From Petunia secreta (lineage: Eukaryota > Streptophyta > Magnoliopsida > Solanales > Solanaceae): DNA of 64,000 nt. The notes below the pieces were generated by a model. It was not told the origin of the DNA and did not search any database. It saw nothing but the letters and a program-made list of their open reading frames with translations. Position 1 is the stretch's first letter; every line of letters begins with the position of its first letter. Position numbers and translations under genes: made by a program. Of the stretch, positions 35,296 to 46,273 are shown piece after piece. The stretch covers positions 38,826,001 to 38,890,000 of the forward strand of contig JARKIP010000035.1 of assembly GCA_029990175.1 (NCBI GenBank), written 5' to 3'.

Positions 35296-35960
35296 AACAA
35301 CTATCCTTGCCATCCTTAGTATATAAATATGAAATAGTTAATCAATTTATATTCATGATATATACATGCAATATACCATTATATATTATGCAATTATCCT
35401 TGTCATCCTTAGTATATAACTGAAATATGCAATAGTTAAGCTGATTTCACTCATGATATATGCACATAATATATCATTATATATTATGCAACTATCCTTG
35501 CCATCCTTACTATGTAACTATAATATGCAACTTAAGCTGATTATATTCATGATATATGCACACAATATAACATTATATAGTATGCAACTATCCTTGCCAT
35601 CCTTGGTATATAACTGGAATATGCAATAGTAAACTGATTATAATCATGGTATATGCACAAAATATATCATTATATCTTGGGAATATCACTGCTATCCAAT
35701 TCAACCTTACAAATTAGTATGCAGCTATCCTTGCCATTATGTACTCAATATGCGATAGTTAATCAGATTATAAATATGCAATAGTTAATCAGATTATATT
35801 CATGATATATGCACACAATATAACATTATATAGTATGCAACTATCCTTGCCATCTTTAGTATATAGCTGGTATATACAATAGTTAAGCTGATTATATTCA
35901 TGGTATATGCACAGAATATATCATTATATTTGGGGAATATCACTTCTATCCAATTCATAC
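35296..35960. repeat. intronic minisatellite, ~6 copies of 90-135 bp
   Basis: CTATCCTTGCCATCC recurs near 35303, 35394 (variant), 35482, 35588, 35723 and 35841, each followed by TATATAACTG.AATATGCAATAG and a CATGATATATGCACA block. It fills the intron before the Ulp1 domain (acceptor near 36031, TTTTTCAG|CATCTGG). Confidence 0.8.
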
Positions 35961-36031
35961 CTTTTTTATATATACCTACTGATGTGATTTAGCAAAATAC
36001 AATATTAACTAAATTGTATCGATTTTTTCAG

Positions 36032-36810
36032 CATCTGGATGTCTTGTTTTACTATTTGCGTAAGAAGGCACAGTATGATCAGGACATTACTGTCAAAGTC
36101 ACAACCACGGATTGTCAGTTCGACGCAATCATCAAAGCTGTGTATAATGAGTTCATCAGGACAGGCAAAGACATGAGGGTTGTAGATTCTGCTAAATTGA
36201 TTTTTGAGTATATATCTGGTAGTAGGTTGTGGTGCAATACCCCTTGGGTTCTTGTTGATGATATTTTGTTCCATGTCAAGGTTGTTCATGAGTGCTATTA
36301 GATTTTGGCCAGACTGTCTTTCAAGGACCGGTTTATGTATGTTTATGAGTCTAATCCCAATTTACCAGCATACAATGAAGAAGTCATCCAGGTTCTTGAT
36401 CCATATGCAACCATGTTACCTCTCTTCTTATCTGCCACTGATTTTATACAAAGAAGAAAGGATCTGTTCTACAGTGGTTCTCCTTATGAGGGGAAATCTA
36501 TGGCTGATCCCTTCATATTGTGCTTTAGTCCAAGGGTACTGTCTTTGATGCAACGGTACGTTGTATCCCAATATCTTTTCCCTTCTCAGATCATAAAGTG
36601 CTATAATAGATTTCTAATGTTTCCTTTATTACTGCATCAGTGATTATGGTGTGTTTGCTGCTGCTTTCACGGAGTATTACATTCAGTACCAGTCATTGTC
36701 TACACCACAAGATGACCTTTCTGTTGTATGCAGTCGTTATGCCATGTATCTGTGGCATTATGGGATGACAAAACAATTGGATTGTGCTGCTAGCGATGAG
36801 GAGAACTGAT
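36032..36810 (+). pseudogene. Ulp1-type (C48) peptidase domain, catalytic sites lost
   Basis: The first exon reads HLDVLFYYLRKKAQYD, FDAIIKAVYNEFI and WVLVDDILFHVKVVHECY, then a stop at 36299 and, in frame, ILARLSFKDRFMYVYES. The frame runs to about 36556; the next exon begins near 36641 with DYGVFAAAFTEYYIQYQ and ends at TGA 36807-36809. Family members have HW..A..S...R...YDS and a DCGVF motif. Here HW looks replaced by Y-stop, the D by E and the Cys of DCG by Tyr (TAT), so no protease activity is expected. Confidence 0.7.
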
Positions 36811-37340
36811 AATCTGCTGCTTCAGTTGTTGTATTTTATTATAATTTTTGAACTATATTTTTTAAAGACAATTAGCTGTTAAGATATCAAATTTTACAGT
36901 GGATGGTTAGGCACTATTTTTCTGACAATACAATTATGATTGTCTGATGCTGTTTAATTTGGTTTTACAATATTACTATTGATAAATTTGTTACTAGATA
37001 TTGAATTCTACTTTGTCCATGCCCCCATTCCTGACATGTTATCTTTTACTTTTACTAATTTCCCTGAGGAATGCAAGTCATTTAAACAGGTACAGTGTAT
37101 GTGCATATCAATAGTTTTTCAAACTGTTAACAGTATTCAAAAAATCTCAAAAAGGTTTATGACCTCATATGCAAGTACGATGTCAATTACATATCACTTA
37201 CATATCATTCACTTTATATACTTAAATGATATACTATTACCTATCCATTAAGACATGCAATATAGCTTTCAGTTTTCAGGTTGTCTACCAAAATTATATG
37301 TTTTTCAGTCTGCATGTTTGATTACTATACATTAAGTATT

Positions 37341-37993
37341 TGATAAATAGACGCGGAAGCAAGTAAACACGGGATAACAAGAAATTGAGGGACGGGGAAG
37401 AACAGAAATAGAAGAAAGAACAAATCAAACTAACCCAAGTAGATTGATTCGAAGGGAGAAAGAGACTTGAACCATTTACGGGGTCATACTATGATGATCC
37501 ACCATAGATTCCAAGTAAGAGATACATTGAAGCTTCTAGCTCCTCAAGAAGGCCTAGCCTCTCTCAATTCTTCTAATTTTCAATTCCAAGTTAGCTAGTG
37601 AAATGAAATGACTAAATGTGGTATTTATAGGTGTTCTACACTTCTAAATAAGGTCTAAAATAACCCCACAAGTTGGGTAAAATAATAATGACCACGTACG
37701 GTCAAACTCGTAATTAATATTAGGCTAAACTAGAAGTCCCATCTTGGTTTTGCTGGGAAAGAGGCGGAGCGCCTGCCAAGTTGGGCAGTGGCTATCTGAG
37801 GCGGAGCGCCTCTCCTTCAGGTGGAGCGCCTGGGCTTCTCCATGCTTGGGCGGAGCGCCTAGGCCTAAAGCCAATTCCTTGATCTTCAAAATGCTCCTGA
37901 ACTCTTCCCCGATGCTCTTGACCTCTCGTCATTTGCATCCTCCAATCCCGGCTCTTGATGGTAAGTGCTTTAAGCTCGATTTTCCCCGCATCA
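37341..37993 (-). repeat. 3' LTR of element 1
   Basis: Pairs with 42354-43047. It ends with TG/CA style borders (TGATAAATAG...CCGCATCA). Compared with the right LTR it lacks about 26 bp three bases in from its edge (TACGGGGGTAAACTAGCAG and neighbours). It holds GC-rich GGCGGAGCGCC motifs at 37760-37862. Confidence 0.88.
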
Positions 37994-38011
37994 AACCATC
38001 AAGACCTACAG

Positions 38012-40633
38012 TCAAAGACAACCACAACCAAATCTCCTACTACAAGAGTAGGTTAGTGCAAGGAGTGTGGAAAACACACTCTTATGGTATAACCAAGTAT
38101 CAATGACAATGATAAAGCATATATTTCCAAAGAAAACAACAAGTACTAGGTTTTCCCAATCGGTGTACCCAAAAGAAGAATCATCAAAGAGATCAATAGG
38201 GTATTGAGTATGCAAGATCAAGCCATCAAAATTCCTATGATCCCTAAGTTCAACATTAGCACACGAAAACTTACCACTACAAAAGTAGGTAAGCTCAACA
38301 AGAGTGAGTGCAAGTGATGTGGAAAACACACTTTTGTGATAGAGCCAAGTATCAATTCCAATAAAAAAGTACATGTCTCCAAAGGAAATGACAAGTTCTT
38401 GGCTCAACAATAACAAGAACTCACAACTATAACAAGCAAAGAGATCAATAGGACATGGAACATGCAAGATTAAGCAATCAAAATCCCTATGACCCCAAAG
38501 CTTATGGTCAACACACCAAGCGTTCAATGTATTACCATCACAATGTGACTCATTGGCTTTGGCATGTTCAATACTCAAGGTGTGATCAACATATGAAATG
38601 AAGTAAACAAAATAGTTCAATTGGCAACTAACATCAAACACTCCATTCCCCTTCTTAAAAGCACTCTTACACATACCAAGAGGTTCCTTCTCACCTCCAA
38701 GTTGTCCCCCAAGACAATCCTTTACACTAGAAAAACTCCCAAGAAAGGTCTCCATAATAGGTTCTTCATAAGCATAGCCTACACAATAAAGGTTAGGACT
38801 ATTAGAAGATGGTCCAACACAACATATACCAAGACCACTCATCTCACTTGGAGTTCCAAATAATGGATTGTCTATAGAGTTAAACGCTCCAAACCAAGGA
38901 GGTTTAAATCCAAACTCTTCTCTAGTTTGATACACATCACCACCTCTTTTAAAATTTCCTTCAAACAAAGGGTTAGTGAAAGCAAGTTCACTACCCATAA
39001 AAGGTGAGGTAGCCAAACTAGAGTCATCATCCACACATGAGGAATCATCAAAGAAAATCCTATCGATCTCCTTCATTAGAGATTCCTTAAGGCTATGATC
39101 ATCCTCACTACGACACTCGAGACCACTATTATCAAATAAACAATCAAAGGGAAGAATAGTATACTCATTGAACTGATCTTCTGCTCTATCAAATATAGGT
39201 GGGGTGTCATAACAAGGGTCACAAACAAGGTCAACTTCAAGATCTTCACTAAAGAGAGGTTCAGTGAAAACCGAGCTCACATCATGATGTGGCTTATCGT
39301 CCCTCTCAACTAGTGGTTCGCATTCAAACACAAGTTGACGCAATGACTCTACACTAGTTGCAAACACATTGTATTCATATAAATCATAACCTAGCATGGA
39401 GTTTTCACTAGCACCATCACAAAACATGGAAGTAACATGCTCATGGGAAGGAGAACTAACACATACCTTTGAGTGGCCATCTCGCTCACTCAATGCACTT
39501 GAAGTATCATGGTTAGTTTCTCCACCTTGAAGCTCACATTGAAGATCTTCATCACCTTGTCCTTCCATCTTGGAACATGATTGAGGCTCCATTGGTTTGC
39601 CTCCAAGAATACCTACACAAGAACTCGCACAAGAAGAAGAAGATAAAGAGTTAGTGTTAGAATAAGGGGTGCCCTCACTCTCAATGGTTCTTTTTCCATC
39701 TTTCTTCTCCCTCATTTTCTTTTCAAGGTTGGGTGTAGATTCGGGTGGTGACATCCCACTCACATCACTCAACACATCCTCTCCTTTTTCCACTCGAGGA
39801 ATGTCACCGGTAACTCCCTTACTCCTCTCAATATTTTGTCTCTCAAATTCGGGTGAGTTGGGATGAGGCCCAAGAATATCCATAGCCGGAGTAGGTGGAC
39901 TTTTAACATCAACCCGGAATCTAGGACTTAGAGACTCATCACTTGAGGTCTCTTTCTTCTTTATTGGTGAACCACTTGGCTTTGAAGCTTGTGGTTTTGG
40001 GTTCACCTTGTTGACACTTGTCATCTCTTTTCTTGCACTTGTCCCACCATTTCTTGTGTTTGTAGGACTTCTCGTCTGCTCAATTTTAACCATGGAATGA
40101 AGTTCTCGCTCCTTTCTCGTTTGAATAGCCAAGGAAAGTGCACTAGTAAGCAATTGGTCCCTTGTCCGCCAAGGTTCAAATTCATAAATCCTTCGACCCA
40201 TGCTCACAAGATACATATTCTTCCCAACACTATATTGCACACTTTTGTTTTGCAACCATGGCTCACCTAACCATACATCACTATCCCGTATGGGATACAC
40301 ATCACACCAAACATACCCCTTATAACTCCTATGAGATATGAGCACCCGAGCTTCCTTAGAAACCCAAATTCCATTATACTCATAAGGATGCTCTAGAGCT
40401 TTGCATGGTATCCCTAGCCTATCAACCAAAGAAGTGCTAATACAATTGGCATTGGTCTCACCAATTTTGAGCAAGTTGTCTTCATGTCCATTTACCTCAA
40501 CAATGAACCTACGCTCACCCAAGTATTGTAGATCTATATCCAAGTAAGGACTTGAATGCTCAAGAGTAGCATCACCATCAACTTGGGTCTTCCTTACCTC
40601 CTTTCCTAGCAACACCACTAGGATAACTTCCAC
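38012..40633 (-). CDS. element 1 polyprotein: retropepsin-like domain plus unknown tail
   Basis: 873 codons, uninterrupted. Residues 40-150 look like a retropepsin fold that has lost its active site: NLLKIGETNANCISTSLV sits where the relative at 51675 has the DSG loop, and DVWLGEPWLQNKSVQY stands for the usual LLFGRPW. Residues 180-420 are low-complexity, polar and acidic. Residues 420-700 share blocks with element 2: KPHHDVSSVF, CYDTPPIFD, AFTNPLFEGN and YEEPIMETFLGS. The C-terminus has two tandem modules (715-798 and 799-873), each ending in IDTWLYHKSVFST with a hydrophobic stretch before it. No RT or INT. Function unknown. The first Met may be internal to a longer polyprotein. Confidence 0.7.
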   Translation of the reverse strand: MEVILVVLLGKEVRKTQVDGDATLEHSSPYLDIDLQYLGERRFIVEVNGHEDNLLKIGETNANCISTSLVDRLGIPCKALEHPYEYNGIWVSKEARVLISHRSYKGYVWCDVYPIRDSDVWLGEPWLQNKSVQYSVGKNMYLVSMGRRIYEFEPWRTRDQLLTSALSLAIQTRKERELHSMVKIEQTRSPTNTRNGGTSARKEMTSVNKVNPKPQASKPSGSPIKKKETSSDESLSPRFRVDVKSPPTPAMDILGPHPNSPEFERQNIERSKGVTGDIPRVEKGEDVLSDVSGMSPPESTPNLEKKMREKKDGKRTIESEGTPYSNTNSLSSSSCASSCVGILGGKPMEPQSCSKMEGQGDEDLQCELQGGETNHDTSSALSERDGHSKVCVSSPSHEHVTSMFCDGASENSMLGYDLYEYNVFATSVESLRQLVFECEPLVERDDKPHHDVSSVFTEPLFSEDLEVDLVCDPCYDTPPIFDRAEDQFNEYTILPFDCLFDNSGLECRSEDDHSLKESLMKEIDRIFFDDSSCVDDDSSLATSPFMGSELAFTNPLFEGNFKRGGDVYQTREEFGFKPPWFGAFNSIDNPLFGTPSEMSGLGICCVGPSSNSPNLYCVGYAYEEPIMETFLGSFSSVKDCLGGQLGGEKEPLGMCKSAFKKGNGVFDVSCQLNYFVYFISYVDHTLSIEHAKANESHCDGNTLNAWCVDHKLWGHRDFDCLILHVPCPIDLFACYSCEFLLLLSQELVISFGDMYFFIGIDTWLYHKSVFSTSLALTLVELTYFCSGKFSCANVELRDHRNFDGLILHTQYPIDLFDDSSFGYTDWENLVLVVFFGNICFIIVIDTWLYHKSVFSTLLALTYSCSRRFGCGCL

Positions 40634-41330
40634 TTCCCATCACTCTTCCAACATTAGAAGTGTTGTTGAAAGTCGAGGAAGGAGTCTCACCATGAAATCC
40701 ATACGATCCTCTAGTCTTGGTTCCATAGCCAATAGCACCACTCATGCTACAACTACCCATACCCCTCATGACATTGATAGAACAATCCAAACCCTTTGTA
40801 GCAAAAGCAATACCACTTCTCAAGTCACCCTTTACATGGGAATTAAGAGCATTAAGTCGTTTAGTACAATTAGAAGATGCAAGCCTCCCTTTTCCCATGG
40901 ATCAACCACCTCCTCCTCCCAAACTAATGGAAGGACCTCTACTACTCGCTTGCATACCATTAGCAACACCAAGAGAAGATGCAAATGAACAATTCATATA
41001 ATCAGTTTCATCATCAGTTCTCTCTATGTCACTATCATCATGTTCAAATTCATCACAAGAAGAGTAAGTAGGAACAATATACCTTGAAGCGTCACTATCT
41101 TCGACTTCTTGACTAGAAGCATAAGAATCTTCATATTCATCTCCATAAGCCTCATAGTCTTCATAAGCCTCATGAGCATTATAGTAACCCGCTTCATCAC
41201 CATACGAGCCTTGGTTCCCTGAATTATCATAGCAATACCCATCATCATCGTCAACGTAGGAACCATAGCCTCCATCATCCCAACACGAGTCGTACCCTCA
41301 GCAATTATCATCCAAAGCCATAGTTGTAAC
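40578..41330 (-). pseudogene. element 1 upstream frames (acidic, Gag position)
   Basis: On minus an ATG near 41323 opens MALDDNC then a stop. The same frame continues as an acidic Asp/Glu/Tyr-rich stretch (DEAGYYNAHEAYEDYEAYGD) and ends with SLGGGGG before a stop near 40907. A Gly/Ser-rich frame (40898-40578) overlaps the start of the 873-codon frame. The place corresponds to Gag of element 2, but I see no capsid domain or zinc knuckle, so Gag seems deleted or very diverged. Confidence 0.45.
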
Positions 41331-42338
41331 TATAAAGAGTAAAGGACCTCACTATTTCACTCTCTCACATGTATCACTCAAAAGATGAACACTCAATTTT
41401 TTTTCCGCTCGTGTATACACTCAAGGTCGTTGGCTTTTGTGACCACACTCTATTGTTCTCACCACTCAAGCCTTTTTCCACTCAAAGACCTTTTTGATCT
41501 CTTAGAAACCACAATGGCAAGATCAACAACTAGTACACCAAAGTAACGGTTCAAAATAGAGTTTATGTGACTCTATGTACGGACGCTATTTAAAGTGCGC
41601 ACTTGAGGCCAAAGAAAATTCTACGACTTTAAGTAAAGCTTCAAGACACACAACATCCTAAAAGCTCAAGAGTTAGTGTCAATAAAGTAGGACAATTACT
41701 TTAGAAACAGTAACCAAGAAGTTCGGAAGCAAACAGAACACAAAAAAACCACGAAAAAAAATTGCTCGGACCCAACACAGGGGTGGGCGGTCTGCCTGGG
41801 GTCTTGACCAGTAGGCAACTTGGGCATTTCCCCTGGTTTTTGGGCGGTCCGCTTGGACCTGTTTCAGCTTTCACAAAATCGTGTTTTTTGATGGTTTTGC
41901 ACCCAAATTTTCAACGATTTCAACCCGTTTCTCAAAATCAAAGGTACCCAAAGTTGTGTTTAGTATTTCCCAACAATCCCCGATGAATTTCACGTTCAAA
42001 CAACCAATAAAAAGATCACAATCAAGATTCAAAGCCTTTAATGCTAGGGTTCAAGTTGGGTTTAAATTTTTCAAACTTTCAATTCACAACTCCAAAATGT
42101 GATATGAGGGTACCAAATCAACGGGTAAACGATATAAAACAATCCCCAATATATGTCATCGATTGAGTCATCATATCCACGAATTTCTATCAATTTTTTT
42201 TTTTTGTGTTTTCCTACTTTTCTATTTTTTTTTTGTATTTTCTTCTTTTCAAACACCAACAACAAGAATCTAAACTAAAAACTAAGGTAGGCGAGATGAA
42301 CAAGGATCGATGGTTCTTAGAGACAAATTTCGAGCCTT
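41331..42338 (-). other. 5' leader of element 1
   Basis: Between the primer-binding site and the first frames. Contains two further GC-rich GGGCGGTCCGC-like words (41786-41860), as in the leader of element 2, and low-complexity A/T runs near 42195-42240. No coding content. Confidence 0.6.
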
Positions 42339-42350
42339 GCTCAGATACCA
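42339..42350 (-). promoter_or_regulatory. primer-binding site of element 1 (one mismatch)
   Basis: On minus TGGTATCTGAGC, three bases from the LTR. It equals the initiator-Met type TGGTATCAGAGC of element 2 except for one base. Confidence 0.85.
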
Positions 42351-42353
42351 AAC

Positions 42354-43047
42354 TGATACGGGGGTAAACTAGCAGAAGCAATAAATAGACGCGGAAGTAA
42401 GTAAACACGAGATAACAAGAAATTAAGTGACGGAGAAGAACAGAAATAGAAGAAAGAGCGAATCAAACTAACCCAAGTAATTGATTCGAAGGGAGAAAGA
42501 GACTTGAACCATTCACGGGGTCATACTAGGATGATCCACCATAGATTCCAAGTAAGAGATACATTGAAGCTTCTAGCTTCTCAAGAAGGCCTAGCCTCTC
42601 TTAATTCTTCTAATTCTCAATTCCAAGTTATCTAGTGAAATAAAATGACTAAGTGTGGTATTTGTAGGTGTTCTACACTTCTAAATAAAGGCTAAAATAA
42701 CCCCACAAGTTGGGTAAATTAATAAAGACCACGTAGGGTCAAACTAGTAATTAATATTAAGCTAAACTAGAAGTCCCGTCTTGGTTTTGCTGAGAAAGAG
42801 GCGGAGCGCCTAGTGTTAGGCAGAGCGCTTGAAGTTGGGCAGTGGCTATCTGAGGCGAAGCACCTCTCCTTCAGGCGGGGCGCCTGGGCTGCTCCACGCT
42901 TGGGCTGAGCGCCTAGGCCTGAAGCCAACTCCTTGATCTTCAAAATGCTCCCGAACTCTTCCCCGATGCTCTTGACCTCTCGTCCTTTGCATCCTCCAAT
43001 CCCGGCTCTTGATGGTAAGTACTTTAAGCTCGATTTGTCCCGCATCA
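42354..43047 (-). repeat. 5' LTR of element 1
   Basis: 694 bp, from TGATACGGGG to CCGCATCA in plus sense. Contains GGCGGAGCGCC variants at 42798-42915. Direct repeat of 37341-37993 with scattered differences. Confidence 0.9.
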
Positions 43048-43426
43048 GTATTATGTCCTAATGCTGAATTTTTCTGTATGGTTACATTTGTAGTGAATAT
43101 CTAAGCTTCAAAATATTTGCATTATATTACTTCATTGCAATTCAATTAGTTGCACTCAAGAATATCATGTTAAAGTGGTTCATACAAGCATTTAATGCTC
43201 GAAAGTTAAATACAAGCACTTTTTCAACCAAGATAGAAGTAAACAATTTTTCATTAAATTAATAATAAAACTTAATTAATCTGAAAAACACAATGCTTAA
43301 TTATAACTTAATTAAAACCAAACATCAATACTTAATTAAAAACTTAATTAAAAACCAACATCAAAAGCCTAACAAATCTGGAAAATAGAAATCTTAAAGA
43401 TCAACATTCACTGAATTAACAGTTTT
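43048..43426 (-). other. 3' flank of the MULE transposase gene
   Basis: AT-rich, continuing the sequence interrupted by LTR element 1 at 37340. Contains repeated AACTTAATTAAAA words (43265-43365). Nothing else seen. Confidence 0.4.
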
Positions 43427-46070
43427 TTAAAATCTTATCGGAGCATTCCTACAGGTTTTGCGGTTGTGACCTTGATGACCACAACGTGCACAAGATATCC
43501 GAGCTCTCTTTAGCTGTCTATCCCATGCTGACTTGATTCTTGAAGTTTTTCGTCTGCCTGATTGTTTCTTACCATATGGCGGCAGTACAATTTCATTCGC
43601 TATCTCCTCGGGCGCATTCCAGGCACTATCACCTTGAATAGGATAAACTGCTACTTCATATGCCTTCAAGATTGATGACTTTTTGTAGTATTCAGCACAA
43701 TATTTAGCTGGTTTAATGTGCATGTAGTCCAATACAGCTACTGTGTGTTGACAAGTAATTTCATCAAGTTGATACCTACCACAAGTGCATGTTTTATCGC
43801 GTAGATCAACAATATGTTTCACTCGCCCATACACTACCTTGTACAAAATATCAGTTGATGGAATTACCTGCATACAGTTTATATTTTTATCAACTAGAAC
43901 GCTAATAATGTTTATGGTTAATTTTTCAAATAACTGGATATATAGTATGTGCAGTATCCTTATACACGTATTTTAAGCGATACAAAATAAATGATACGGG
44001 TTTATAGTTGTATATGAAGAGATTATTCAAACAATATGTAAAATTGAATGAAGCAACTTACACTCCAGTTTTTGGAAGGAACAATATTTTCATTCAGGAT
44101 TTCTTGATATTTATCTCCCAGTGGTGTGAATGTATCCATCGCAAATTGCCTATTTTTTGCAGTCCACATCTGGAACATATCTGTCATATACACCGTCAAT
44201 GCTACAATTGGGAGTCTCCTTGCCTACTTATTTGCTGCATTCACCGACTCAGCAATATTATATATCATAAAGAATGTTCGCTTAGTCAGCACGTGTGCTA
44301 TCGACCACCTGTGATAACCAATGTTGAATAGGTAATCCTTCACTCTACTGTCGATACCCTCAAGATCTTCCATTGCCTTTTCAAATTCTTCAACTGTGTA
44401 TGCCATTACCAGGCGAAAATATACATCTTTCAGTTTATTTTGACCCTTTTTTAACTTCAACTTAACATTAGTCCATAAGTGAAAAATACAGACACAATGA
44501 GGTATTTCTGGATATATCGACTTCACTGCCCATGCTATACTTTCGTGCCTATCAGACACGACACACATACTATACTTTAATCCATATGCTTCTGTTAAAC
44601 ATTCAAAAAACCACTCCCATGACGCATCGTTTTTAGAATCAACAACTACATATGCTAATGGTAGAATATGTCCTACGTACAAAATACAGATTCTTGGAAT
44701 TAAGCACTGCAATACAACTTAAATTCTGTAGTCAACAATACTGTTTTAATTGGTGTATATCAGTAAAATATTCATTCGGTATTCAGAATTGCATATCAGC
44801 TAAGTGTTTAGTAGAGCGGTGGTATTTCATAAATATATATCAGATATCAACGAAATATTTACTGAATTTTAAATTAACATACTTACCAGAACCATCCAAT
44901 GTGCAGGCTATTAACATTGTACCACCATATACACCGCTCAAAAAACGACCATCCACTACCATTACAGGCCTACAATGTTTCCATCCCTGTATAAATACAT
45001 TGAGCGTAATGAATACATACAAAAATGAATCATCTTCAGCACGTAAAGATAACTGATCTAGGGTTTGCCTTGTTCAGCACATAAAGATAACTTGGAATTT
45101 TCCCATATGCTTGACCTGGTTCGCCCCTCAATAATTCAATCGCCTTTTGATGATGTCCTTCGGCATGTATATTATTTTTGGATCTGCAAACCTTTCCTTC
45201 ATTATATTTCCAATAACATCTGTACTCACATGCCGCTCTGAAATTAACCTTTCTTCTATTGGGCAAGTGTGGACATTGTTAAACTTTCTTATCATGAATA
45301 CCCTTGAGCCATTCAAGTTTGATGATCGAAGTATCCAACTACATGGACTGTTAACCCAAACAACCGAATACCTAGCAGTACCATACAAGTATCGTATATA
45401 AATTAATATACACATAATATTTAGTGAATATACTGTAATATGCATAAAATAATTTATTCATAACAGTTTACCTCTTTGTAGAAGACCTATCAACCTTAGT
45501 TTCAAACTTTTCTTTTAGAGTGTAGTTCTTTACAACACTCTGGAGAGTTTCCTTGTCCTTATATGCCTGATTTTCCTCTATGTAGTCATGTTCAGGATTT
45601 TTAATGACACCAATTTTATCAATGAGTACACCATCAATTTCATCATTGTTACTTGAAAATATCATGTCGACTACTTCAGAAATGTTGATATCCAGGACGG
45701 GATTTCGATCCCTCAAAATATTCGTACCCAATACCATTGCATTCGTGCTTGAACCAACTTCCCGGATTTTCTCCTTTACTATAATGCAAAGCGGATATTC
45801 GCTCATCTTGGTTGATTTTTTTTGCTCTACATACAGTTGAACACCCATATCATTCTTAATGGATATTGGTTGGAAGCCTTCTTCAATTTGATACTGGACA
45901 TTAAGCGTATATCTAGATGTATCTACAACCAGTTGAGATACTATTGCACCCATAAACGTGGTGTACAAACAGTCTTGTTGTAGTAGAATACCATCAGCTT
46001 TGAAGTTGATGAATTTGTAATCATCAACCCACTCTCCTTTATATTTAATTAAAATCTTAATTGGCGACAT
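43427..46070 (-). pseudogene. MuDR/MULE transposase, nearly intact
   Basis: Cut-and-paste transposase, spliced. 46070-45468 is the N-terminal domain (MSPIKILIKYKGEWVDDYKF), ending at a GTAAAC donor. 45410-44840 has the MuDR zinc-binding part (CSWILRSSNLNG, IRKFNNVHTC) and the first catalytic Asp (PVMVVDGRFL). 44712-44224 carries LAYVVVDSKNDASWEWFF, the second Asp (CVVSDRHESIAWA), CIFHLW and NIAESVNAANK with the Glu, then a TAG stop. 43873-43427 has the SWIM finger (CTCGRYQLDEITCQHTVAVL) and a C-terminal CCHC knuckle (CARCGHQGHNRKTC). The DDE residues are present. A stop at about 44221 and a frame change near 45130 suggest recent inactivation, though an intron could explain one of them. Confidence 0.85.
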
Positions 46071-46206
46071 ATTGGGATGATATTCAACTAAAACGATGAT
46101 CAGTATGGATGTTGATACCTTTTGAATTTATTTATACAGATACCTTCTGCATTAAAACTTGGTGAATATTTCTGCGATATTTTTGGCAAAAAATCATCAT
46201 ATACAT

Positions 46207-46209
<3 letters not shown>

Positions 46210-46253
<44 letters not shown>
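46210..46253. repeat. (AT)n microsatellite
   Basis: About 22 AT units, upstream of the MULE transposase start. Confidence 0.97.
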
Positions 46254-46259
<6 letters not shown>

Positions 46260-46273
46260 TGTTGATTACGTGT

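Larger units (their letters stand above)
29835..36810 (+). pseudogene. MULE-borne DUF1985 / Ulp1-type protease gene (broken)
   Basis: The start ATGGCTAAGCGAAGG (29835) follows an intron acceptor. A basic/acidic N-terminus (FEDFDISSPNK, RVTRSTYKLNSNKR) is split by frameshifts. DUF1985 is clear in 31071-31694: DALWFDFYGSKMRFGLMEFG, LVTELNC, WRSDKDAIKLVALYFIHIFL, VECGAWKSFPWG and PYALQSWFYESCP. A low-complexity middle with many short repeated exons follows (32690-34200), then a C-terminal Ulp1 (C48) domain at 36032-36810. Stops, frame changes and changed catalytic residues make it a pseudogene. Such proteins are thought to be SUMO-protease relatives captured by MULEs; their role in transposition is unknown. 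Confidence 0.75.
37341..43047 (-). mobile_element. LTR element 1, non-autonomous gypsy-type (gag/PR-like plus tail)
   Basis: Target duplication GTATT at 37336-37340 and 43048-43052. LTRs lie at 37341-37993 and 42354-43047. The primer-binding site is next to the right LTR, so the element reads leftwards. The only long coding region is the 873-codon frame at 38012-40633 with a short upstream frame; there is no RT, RNase H or integrase. It is related to LTR element 2 in protein, LTR style and layout. It sits between the two genes of the MULE. Confidence 0.88.
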
